Below, one piece after another: positions 15,576 to 22,469 of a DNA stretch of 64,000 nucleotides. How positions within the stretch are numbered: the first letter of the stretch is position 1; each line of letters opens with the position of its first letter. This DNA comes from Halarcobacter sp. (GTDB taxonomy: Bacteria > Campylobacterota > Campylobacteria > Campylobacterales > Arcobacteraceae). The notes under the pieces were generated by a model, which saw nothing but the letters and a program-made list of their open reading frames with translations, was not told the DNA's origin and did no database searches. The position numbers and the translations under genes were made by a program. The DNA lies in assembly GCA_030145305.1 (NCBI GenBank), contig JAQYVX010000002.1, positions 1-64,000 on the forward strand, given 5' to 3'.

Positions 15576-17060
15576 TTACAATTTGTTATTTTTAATGTTT
15601 TCCAATATCTTCACCATCGCCAAAGTATCCAACTTACAATACTCAAGAAGTGAATTTCTCATTTTCAGTTTCTCAGTCTCATCCATCTTGCTCATATTTG
15701 CAAAAGTATTCATAGCTTGGCTTCCATTTTGTACTCCGTCTAATTCTTTGTATGCAAGTTCTAACTCTGGTACTAGTGCTGGTAATACATACTTGATAGA
15801 ATAACTTCCATTCATTGATGGTGTTACGTAGTATTTCTTTTGAAATGGTATCATTAGGTCTTTCATGTTTTTATTTATACTTAGAAGATGTGTACTTAGC
15901 TCAGGGAAAGATTCTGCTAGTTTTTTTATAACACCTTTTTCAAAACTCATGTTATAAGCTAATACAGTCACATCACTTGGTATATCTGCTACCAATCTTT
16001 TAGATATCTGTTCTCTTGGATCAATACTATCAAGTGCTAAATACTCTTTATGCTCACAACTTCCATTTTCTTGCTCAATATGAAGTGAATATTGAAATGG
16101 TATTTGTTGGTATGGGCTAATACCTTTCCATTGTGGTATTGCTTGTTGGAATGTTTCAAAATCTAAGTGATAGATAGGATAAGTTAAAGTATCTACGAAC
16201 TCTTTTATTTTTTCTTTATTGATAAAAGTTTCTTTCGAATTGAAAGTTTTTACTGCTTGTGCTTGATTTGCAGTCATTGCAAAATCATTTGGGATATCTT
16301 CAAGTTTTACAATACCTTGTGAGTATAACTCTATTTGTTTTTTACTTCCTAGATTGAAGATATTAAAAATAGAATATTCAGGTATTTGTCTTTGAACTTT
16401 CCAACAATAATCTTTGGCATCACATTCATAAGGCTTTTTACAATGACTTCCTATATCAATATTTGGTTCATTACTCACATCTTCTAATACTGTTTCAAAC
16501 TCTTTTAAAATAGTAGGAATATTTATCTGTAAATCTACAACTTCATCTGTCACATCTGCAATAGTAAAAAGCTCATCTAATTCTAAAGTATCACCTCTTA
16601 CATAAGAGCTATTGATATGTACTACATTTGCCGACATAAGCGAAAAACCTAATTGTTTTAATACATAGTATTGAATAGAAGTATCATGTACATATATATC
16701 TTTTACTGATGATGAACTTTTTACTTCATAAATAGAAACTTCACCATCTTCATGTATTTCTAAGACATCAACTAAAACTAAAATACCATTGAAAGAAAAA
16801 GTAGCTTCATAGATATACTTGATACCATCATCTATATATTTTTTAGTTTGAGCTATCATCTCATCGAAGTTTTTAGTATATGCTATTTCAACACCGTTTG
16901 GGAAAAGCTTACAAGCTAAATCCCCTACTTCATTTCCAGTTTCAAATCTAGCTAATGCTGAATCATCAGGTAAAGAAAGCACTTCTTTATTGTACTTTTT
17001 TAACCAAAGTGCTTTTTGGCATTGGATGCCTTTTGTGTATAGGGATTTAGATAGGTTCAT
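15576..17060 (-). CDS. DUF2779 protein: Fe-S Cas4/RecB-like nuclease fused to a DEDD-type exonuclease domain
   Basis: A 494-residue protein of the DUF2779 group, the complete copy of three in this island. The N-terminal half looks like a Cas4/RecB-type PD-(D/E)xK nuclease. It has an early cysteine (IQCQKALWLKKY, Cys14), the EVKSS catalytic strand near residue 113, a QYYVLK helix, and a late cysteine group CKKPYECDAKDYCW near 205-220 that could hold an iron-sulphur cluster with Cys14. The C-terminal half carries HLDFETF near residue 300, a later AYNMSFEKGV and CKLDTLAM, the acidic positions of a DEDD 3'-5' exonuclease/RNase H fold. It follows dinD by 6 bases in the same direction. The biological role is unknown; the nuclease reading is inference from motifs. 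Confidence 0.82.
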   Translation of the reverse strand: MNLSKSLYTKGIQCQKALWLKKYNKEVLSLPDDSALARFETGNEVGDLACKLFPNGVEIAYTKNFDEMIAQTKKYIDDGIKYIYEATFSFNGILVLVDVLEIHEDGEVSIYEVKSSSSVKDIYVHDTSIQYYVLKQLGFSLMSANVVHINSSYVRGDTLELDELFTIADVTDEVVDLQINIPTILKEFETVLEDVSNEPNIDIGSHCKKPYECDAKDYCWKVQRQIPEYSIFNIFNLGSKKQIELYSQGIVKLEDIPNDFAMTANQAQAVKTFNSKETFINKEKIKEFVDTLTYPIYHLDFETFQQAIPQWKGISPYQQIPFQYSLHIEQENGSCEHKEYLALDSIDPREQISKRLVADIPSDVTVLAYNMSFEKGVIKKLAESFPELSTHLLSINKNMKDLMIPFQKKYYVTPSMNGSYSIKYVLPALVPELELAYKELDGVQNGSQAMNTFANMSKMDETEKLKMRNSLLEYCKLDTLAMVKILENIKNNKL

Positions 17061-17066
17061 TTTTGA

Positions 17067-17921
17067 TTACTCATTTTCAGTAGTTTTAAGTTTATCTTTA
17101 CTTTTTAAAATCTTCTTAGTTTCACTATTAAGTTTTCGTTCAATTTTTTGTATATCTTCTTGTGGTTTTACGTTTTCAGGGATTATATCTCTTGATAATA
17201 ATGTATTACGAACTGCTTTATTATTTGTAATATGCTCATCTGATATTTTACTTTCACAATCCATTTCTTTTTCTTTTGCATTATAAATAGTTATTTCTGT
17301 AGCAAAATCCTTTGCTTTTAAAAGAATTGTAGGCATAAAATCAGCTAAAGGTTTTGACTTATTTACTCCCCATTTATCTTTCATATCTTGAGTTGTATGA
17401 TTGAATAATGCTTTATCACCTTTACTTCTAATAAGAGCAAAGTTGTCATTTTTTCCTGTTTGTTCAAAAATCACTTTTGATAACTCTTTTTCTGTTTGAG
17501 ATAGTTTTCTTCTTGAGTGAACTCTTTCTTGTTCTAATATTCTTTGTTCTATTAATTCAGCTTTTCTAGTCTGTATTGCAAAATAGGTTTGAGCAAAAGC
17601 TATGGCTTCTTTTCTACTATCACCATTTTGAGCTATGAGATAACAAGCATAACGGGTAAGCATAATATCATCTATTTCTTTTGATGTACCAGAACCAATC
17701 TGAACCATTTTCCCGACGTCGGCAAAATGGTCTGAAACCTCTTGCTCTGATACTTCACATGCAGTTTTTGCTTTAAAGATAACATTTTTAAAGTTATCCC
17801 ATTTTGTATATCCTAAAAGTTGTTGTAAGTCCCTTGCAAACCAAAATTCTGTATTGTCTTCGGTTTTGTTTGAGAAAGATTCAAAACTATTAGTCAAGCT
17901 ATTTATTTGTTCTAATTCCAT
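17067..17921 (-). CDS. dinD: DNA damage-inducible protein D
   Basis: A 284-residue DinD homologue. It has a Bro-N-like N-terminus (FWFARDLQQLLGYTKWDNF), the conserved VSDHFADVGKMVQIGSGTS, and RYACYLIAQNGDSRKEAIAF. The C-terminus contains NHTTQDMKDKWGVNKSKPLADF. In E. coli DinD belongs to the SOS regulon and modulates RecA filaments. Here it sits 6 bases upstream of the full DUF2779 gene, suggesting a two-gene unit. Its ATG has an AGGAG site, and its promoter region is the 96-bp element at 17934-18029. The codons for HFADVGKM overlap the 28-bp palindrome. Confidence 0.9.
   Translation of the reverse strand: MELEQINSLTNSFESFSNKTEDNTEFWFARDLQQLLGYTKWDNFKNVIFKAKTACEVSEQEVSDHFADVGKMVQIGSGTSKEIDDIMLTRYACYLIAQNGDSRKEAIAFAQTYFAIQTRKAELIEQRILEQERVHSRRKLSQTEKELSKVIFEQTGKNDNFALIRSKGDKALFNHTTQDMKDKWGVNKSKPLADFMPTILLKAKDFATEITIYNAKEKEMDCESKISDEHITNNKAVRNTLLSRDIIPENVKPQEDIQKIERKLNSETKKILKSKDKLKTTENE
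17704..17731. repeat. 28-bp palindrome inside dinD (expanded TTTTCCCGACGTCGG type)
   Basis: Outer arms ACCATTTT and AAAATGGT flank the perfect inner palindrome CCGACGTCGG; the only asymmetry is one C:C pair on each side. It encodes HFADVGKMV in dinD. The same core occurs perfectly at 14847-14866 and in decayed form at 18780-18807. Confidence 0.75.
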
Positions 17922-17933
17922 GGATTACTCCTA

Positions 17934-18029
17934 TTGTTTTTTATATAATAACATCATTTTTTATTTCACTTTTAATATATGTCATTTTGTAATGTATTAT
18001 ATAATTAAGTAAACTGTCACCGGAACTTT
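17934..18029. repeat. 96-bp island element, copy 2 (promoter region of dinD)
   Basis: Together with 18842-18937 this is one of two equal-length (96 bp) elements. They share an identical 20-base left end (TTGTTTTTTATATAATAACA), a diverged AT-rich middle, and a nearly identical right 45 bases ending in GTAAACTGTCACCGGAACTT plus one T. On the reverse strand the left end reads TGTTATTATATAA, a plausible -10 region, and runs straight into the dinD ribosome site. The right end abuts the DUF2779 fragment at 18030. Confidence 0.75.
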
Positions 18030-18105
18030 CTTTATTGTACTTTTTTAACCAAAGTGCTTTTTGGCATTGGATGCCTTTTGTGTAGAGGGATTTAGATAGG
18101 TTCAT
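18030..18105 (-). pseudogene. DUF2779 5' fragment (first 25 codons)
   Basis: These 76 bases match 16985-17060, the first 25 codons of the full DUF2779 gene (MNLSKSLYTKGIQCQKALWL and on), with one visible difference and no indel. Homology starts exactly at the start codon and stops at the end of the 96-bp element. The upstream Abi gene reads into the first bases of the fragment. Confidence 0.85.
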
Positions 18106-18682
18106 TTAGAAGTTCCTTTGCAAAGACACAGATTTCATCATCAAAATATGTTAACAAAGAATAAATATCTTCTTTCATATTAAGATTATCATTTTTATTT
18201 ATAATTTTTTCATAATGGAAAACTCTATTTCTAAACTTTCTTATTTTATTTAACTCTTTATCTAATACATATCTTGTGATCAATTTCTCACTTTTCTTTG
18301 GGATATTGGGAAATATATATTTTATGTCTTTTATTCTAAATAGATTTGAATATGACTTTCTAAATAACGATGTCCAAAAGCCAAATGATAATTCTGCGAT
18401 AATCTTATCGTGACTTATTTTTTCTTTTCTTTGAGAGATTTTATTTTTTGATTCAATAATTCTTTGTTTTGTATCTTGATGAAGTATTCGTGAGTTTAAC
18501 CAATCTTTAGAAATCTTTTCTCTAAAATAATTATCTATGGAATTTCTTAAACTAATTTCAAATATTGATAATAAAATATAATATTCTTCTGAATCTTTAA
18601 TATTTTGTTTATACTCATCAAAATCTTTATAAGGACTAAGTCGAATATCACTTATAAATTTTGATTTAATATCATCTCTCAC
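18092..18682 (-). CDS. Abi-family protein (Abi_2-like, HEPN RNase motif)
   Basis: A 196-residue protein resembling the Abi_2 (AbiD/AbiF) abortive-infection family. It has an early EISLRNSIDNYFREK, the block ELSFGFWTSLFRKSYSNLF, and a C-terminal RNRVFHYEKI that fits the RxxxxH active site of HEPN ribonucleases. Such proteins are thought to halt growth of phage-infected cells by cutting RNA. The last codons (LNEPI and stop) lie inside the captured 5' end of a DUF2779 copy, read in another frame, so the natural C-terminus may have been slightly altered. A hairpin and a decayed palindrome lie upstream. Confidence 0.8.
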   Translation of the reverse strand: MRDDIKSKFISDIRLSPYKDFDEYKQNIKDSEEYYILLSIFEISLRNSIDNYFREKISKDWLNSRILHQDTKQRIIESKNKISQRKEKISHDKIIAELSFGFWTSLFRKSYSNLFRIKDIKYIFPNIPKKSEKLITRYVLDKELNKIRKFRNRVFHYEKIINKNDNLNMKEDIYSLLTYFDDEICVFAKELLNEPI

Positions 18683-18723
18683 TTGACATTCCTTAACTAT
18701 TTTTATATACTCTCAATACGACA

Positions 18724-18767
18724 CCCAGTAAGTCTTAAGCCTTTGAGTTTAAGCCTGGGTTTTTTTA
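18724..18767 (+). terminator. Rho-independent terminator-like hairpin with T-run
   Basis: CCCAG ... CTGGG forms the outer stem and CTTAA ... TTAAG an inner one, followed by seven T on the plus strand. No plus-strand gene precedes it, so it is an orphan terminator, either a relic of lost DNA or insulation upstream of the Abi gene. Confidence 0.55.
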
Positions 18768-18779
18768 TGCCTAGTTTTA

Positions 18780-18807
18780 ACCATTTTCTCGATGTTGGTA
18801 AAATAAT
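18780..18807. repeat. Decayed copy of the island palindrome
   Basis: Aligned with 17704-17731 it keeps ACCATTTTC and the AAAAT arm. The differences I see are all C-to-T or G-to-A transitions, which break the symmetry. Read on the reverse strand it gives NYFTNIEKMV, comparable to DHFADVGKMV of DinD, so it may be a dinD scrap. It lies 35 bases from the 96-bp element copy 3. Confidence 0.5.
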
Positions 18808-18841
18808 TTACAACTTTTCCAAACGAAAAATCAATAATATT

Positions 18842-18937
18842 TTGTTTTTTATATAATAACACTAAAAAATATATTTATATAAAAAAATTGCATTTTGCAA
18901 TATCTTTTATAATTAAGTAAACTGTCACCGGAACTTT
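18842..18937. repeat. 96-bp island element, copy 3
   Basis: It has the same length and the same two ends as 17934-18029, with a diverged AT-rich middle. The right end joins the interior of a DUF2779 copy: its bases supply the last codons (LKFR) and the TGA that closes the truncated reading frame. On its left lies the short remnant region with the decayed palindrome and hairpin rather than an intact gene start. Confidence 0.75.
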
Positions 18938-19326
18938 AGAATAGAAGTATCATGTACATATATATCTTTTACTGATGATGAACTTTTTACTTCATAAATA
19001 GAAACTTCACCATCTTCATGTATTTCTAAGACATCAACTAAAACTAAAATACCATTGAAAGAAAAAGTAGCTTCGTAGATATACTTGATACCATCATTTA
19101 TAAGTTTTTTAGTTTGAGCTATCATCTCATCGAAGTTTTTGGTATATGTTACTTCAACACCGTTGGGGAAAAGCTTACAAGCTAAGTCCCCTACTTCATT
19201 TCCAGTTTCAAATCTGGTTAATGCTGAATCATCAGGTAAAGAAAGTACTTCTTTATTGTACTTTTTTAACCAAAGTGCTTTTTGGCATTGGATGCCTTTT
19301 GTGTAGAGGGATTTAGATAGGTTCAT
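18925..19326 (-). pseudogene. DUF2779 5' fragment (first 129 codons, 3'-deleted)
   Basis: Bases 18939-19326 (388 bp) match 16673-17060 of the full gene without gaps and with only a handful of differences, for example VTY for IAY and KLI for KYI. The copy keeps Cys14 and the EVKSSSSVKDIYVHDTSI strand but stops just before QYYVLK. The frame is closed by codons of the repeat element. The Fe-S cysteines and the whole exonuclease half are missing, so it cannot be a working nuclease. It begins 9 bases after the KTSC-like gene. Confidence 0.88.
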
Positions 19327-19335
19327 TATAGACTA

Positions 19336-19554
19336 TTATTTAACATATTTATATTTAACATGTAAGTTAATAAAACTATTTAAACCATCTCCTAATTGAG
19401 CTAATTTTTTCATTTTCTCAATATTATCACTACCTGCACTTTGATAAGAATACACATACACAGAACTACCTTTGAATTTAACACTTATTCTATCAGAACT
19501 TATTTCATAAGATTCAATACCAGAATCTTTATTTAAATCTAAATACTTTTTCAT
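19336..19554 (-). CDS. Small KTSC-like protein
   Basis: A 72-residue protein. The segment YEISSDRISVKFKGSSVYVYSY followed by an alpha-helical tail resembles the KTSC fold (short beta sheet read as xIxVxFxxGxxYxY) often found beside lysyl-tRNA-synthetase-like or phage genes. The exact K-T-S-C signature is absent. It lies 14 bases after TrlF in the same direction and 9 bases before a DUF2779 fragment, occupying the position held by dinD and the Abi gene in the other two copies. Function unknown. Confidence 0.55.
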   Translation of the reverse strand: MKKYLDLNKDSGIESYEISSDRISVKFKGSSVYVYSYQSAGSDNIEKMKKLAQLGDGLNSFINLHVKYKYVK

Positions 19555-19568
19555 TTTATTTCCTTAAT

Positions 19569-22403
19569 TTATATATTATATTTTTCTTCTCTTTTTTTGA
19601 ATGCCTCAACACCACCTTCTAAAATTTCACAAACATGTTCCCTAATACCTTGTTCTAATAAGATATTAGGTTCTGCACAATTTTTTTTCTTCGTCTCTTC
19701 TAATGCTCCATTAATATAGTCAAATCTTGCAAAAGGACTATTTTGTCCATTTTGATTTGCAACTATTATATTTTCAGAATCTGTAGATACAACTAAATTA
19801 GAATTATGAGATACCATTATAATTTGTCTATCAACTTTTTTACTTTTTATAAATTCATTTAACGTTTTATAAACTGTTCTATTATCTAAATTATCTTCTG
19901 GCTGATCAATTAATATTGGTACTTTTGATGAACTAACTTCCAAAAATAATTGAAATAGAACAATCCCTTTTTTCCCAGGAGACATATGGCTCAAAGAATC
20001 ATTACCTTGTTTTAAATCATATGCTATATCAAAATAGTCATCAAGTAAGGCTTTTGTCATTTCTTTTGATGTCTTAGACTGATTAAATTTCATATTTTCA
20101 AGAAATATTTTATTTAAAACTTTTTCAATATTCTCAATATGATTTTCTTTTTTATATAAATATTCACTATTTTCAGTAAAAATTGTTTCATTAAAAAGAT
20201 TATTCATAGATTGATTCTTTGTTACAAAATATGAAAAGTTATCATAAAACTTTTTTATATTAAAATCAATATATGTAATTAGTTCTAATTCATCTCCAAT
20301 TGTTTTATATGGTTCATTTAAACTACTGATTGAAATATAAATTTCAAATAATTCTTTATATAAATCAATAAACTTTTTTATATCAAGTTTTAACTTTTGA
20401 TCACTGATTTCTTTTTCTTTTGACTCAATATCATCTAGTTTTAACTGCTCATTTTTTAATTCTTGTTCTACAGATACAAATTGTTTTTGATCAGAAATCT
20501 TGTCATTATAAGGTATTAAGCTTTTTCCTAAATCTTCTATTTCTTCTTCTATAGACTTTATACTTTCTAATAAAGTATCATTTTTTAAAGGATTATCCTC
20601 TTTAAACTTATCTATAGATTGAATAATATTTTTAGATAATTTCTCATGATAGTCTTTTAATATTACTTTATGTTCATCTATCACATCTATTACATTAAAT
20701 TCATCTGCAATAAATTGTTCAATTTTTAAGCCTATTTCATTGGTTACTTTATTTATACTACTATTTAAACCTATTTCTTTTTTAAGTAATAGGTTTTCTT
20801 GTAATTTATTGACAATTGAAGCATTTATATTTTTCATTTTCTGTTCATCATCTTCTGTTAATGAAGATTTAGATTTTAACTCTTGAAGTTTTTCAATTAA
20901 ATCATCAATTAATACACTAATAGCGTTTTTATCCCCTAAAGTTGTTAATTCTGTTTCTAATCTGATAAGCTCAGTCTTATTTGTAAAATATTTTTCTATT
21001 TCACTATTTAAACTTATTTTTTTTTCATCAATACTTTTATGTATTGAATCTAATGCTTCTTTATACCCATCTTTTCTATATAGTAAATCATTGATCGTTT
21101 GATTAAATAATTCATTTTTCTTATCTTCAGCAATATTATTTAAAAAAAGTTGAGGAATATATTCTATATGTCTTCTATTTTCGAAAGATGATAATTTACT
21201 AACTACTCCATCTTCCCATAAAACTTCACAATCGATATCCTTAGGTAATTCATCATAGTCTACAAAATTTTTATATTTACTAATTACATCAAATTTTTCC
21301 TGTGATAATACAGTTTTTGCTACTAAATAAAGAAGTAAAGACTTACCTGATGACTTACCACCAATTATAGAATTTAAATTTGAATTAAAATTTATTTCAT
21401 TTTGAGTAAAAGTGTTATTAGTATTTAATATTTTTATACTTCTTATTACTTCATATCCTATTTTTTTCTCTGGTTCCTCATCCTGTATTACAACTCTTGT
21501 AGGCTCATATATTACTTGTTTTAAGCCTTCGAAATTTAGAGTTCCTTTAATCCAACAATACCTATCTAAATCAGGCATAAATAATTTGTCTTCACTATGT
21601 GCATCAGAACCATGTATACAAGGTTTTAATGAACCACACTTTTGAATAACTTGTTCTTTTAAATCACCTTTTCTACCAAGAAAGTAATCAATATCACCTT
21701 TTCTTGCAGAAAAAATCATATTTGATAAGTTATAAATTTTTTTTCTTACTCCATCTAGAGAGCTTGCATAATCATTTTCAAATAACTCAAAATGTTTTCT
21801 TAGCCCTGAAGCCCCATCAGTACTGTTATTACTAACTACAGTAATTGTATTTTGTCTTAAAGTATCATTTTCATTAAATATGGATTCTAACTTATCGGGA
21901 GTAATTACAAAATTATTTATTCCGACTTCATATGCTGCTGTATCATTAGGAACATCAGGTTTCATATCTCTACCAAGTCTAGTTATACCAGTTCTCGTCA
22001 TTTTAAAATTATTAAACTCTAATGTAGTAAAAAAATCATCTTTTAAATTATCTACATAATCCGGATTAAATAGACAATGAATATTAATAAGTTTTCCACT
22101 ATCAGTTGAAGGCAACATTCTTAATTCAATATTTGGTATCAAATAAATATTTTCAACTTCATTTTTAATCTCATTTAAAGCATCAATATCATTAATTCTT
22201 GTTAGAAATTCTTTTATTTTCAAATAATTCTCGATACTAAAATAATCTGTAACGCCTATTACTTTAATTTGTTTTTCAACAGCTTTTTTAAAAAAAGATA
22301 TACAAAAATCATCAAAATTATCACTTGAAAACTGATCATTTTTATTTGTATTTTTTGTATGTACATGTAAATCCCATCTATTCCATCCAGAACCTCTATT
22401 CAT
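19569..22403 (-). CDS. TrlF-family protein: PHP hydrolase domain fused to SMC-like AAA ATPase
   Basis: About 944 residues. The N-terminal PHP metal-dependent phosphoesterase domain shows WDLHVHTKNT, later IGVTDYFS and CIHGSDAHSED. Next comes an SMC/RecF-like ATPase: Walker A GGKSSGKS, a long coiled-coil insertion, ABC signature-like MSPGKKGIVLFQ, Walker B PILIDQPEDNLD and a switch histidine in IMVSHNSN. This order is that of the TrlF-type ATPases found in defence islands; nucleic-acid processing is presumed, not shown. I moved the start to the ATG at 22401-22403 because GGAGG lies 6 bases upstream; the ORF-maximal ATG at 22415 contains that ribosome site itself. It sits between sbcCD and the toxin-antitoxin island. 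Confidence 0.85.
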   Translation of the reverse strand: MNRGSGWNRWDLHVHTKNTNKNDQFSSDNFDDFCISFFKKAVEKQIKVIGVTDYFSIENYLKIKEFLTRINDIDALNEIKNEVENIYLIPNIELRMLPSTDSGKLINIHCLFNPDYVDNLKDDFFTTLEFNNFKMTRTGITRLGRDMKPDVPNDTAAYEVGINNFVITPDKLESIFNENDTLRQNTITVVSNNSTDGASGLRKHFELFENDYASSLDGVRKKIYNLSNMIFSARKGDIDYFLGRKGDLKEQVIQKCGSLKPCIHGSDAHSEDKLFMPDLDRYCWIKGTLNFEGLKQVIYEPTRVVIQDEEPEKKIGYEVIRSIKILNTNNTFTQNEINFNSNLNSIIGGKSSGKSLLLYLVAKTVLSQEKFDVISKYKNFVDYDELPKDIDCEVLWEDGVVSKLSSFENRRHIEYIPQLFLNNIAEDKKNELFNQTINDLLYRKDGYKEALDSIHKSIDEKKISLNSEIEKYFTNKTELIRLETELTTLGDKNAISVLIDDLIEKLQELKSKSSLTEDDEQKMKNINASIVNKLQENLLLKKEIGLNSSINKVTNEIGLKIEQFIADEFNVIDVIDEHKVILKDYHEKLSKNIIQSIDKFKEDNPLKNDTLLESIKSIEEEIEDLGKSLIPYNDKISDQKQFVSVEQELKNEQLKLDDIESKEKEISDQKLKLDIKKFIDLYKELFEIYISISSLNEPYKTIGDELELITYIDFNIKKFYDNFSYFVTKNQSMNNLFNETIFTENSEYLYKKENHIENIEKVLNKIFLENMKFNQSKTSKEMTKALLDDYFDIAYDLKQGNDSLSHMSPGKKGIVLFQLFLEVSSSKVPILIDQPEDNLDNRTVYKTLNEFIKSKKVDRQIIMVSHNSNLVVSTDSENIIVANQNGQNSPFARFDYINGALEETKKKNCAEPNILLEQGIREHVCEILEGGVEAFKKREEKYNI

Positions 22404-22469
22404 TATTTCCTCCATTATTTTTTTTCAATAAAAATTTCATTTTCTAACTTTCTTATCTAATATTATTTT

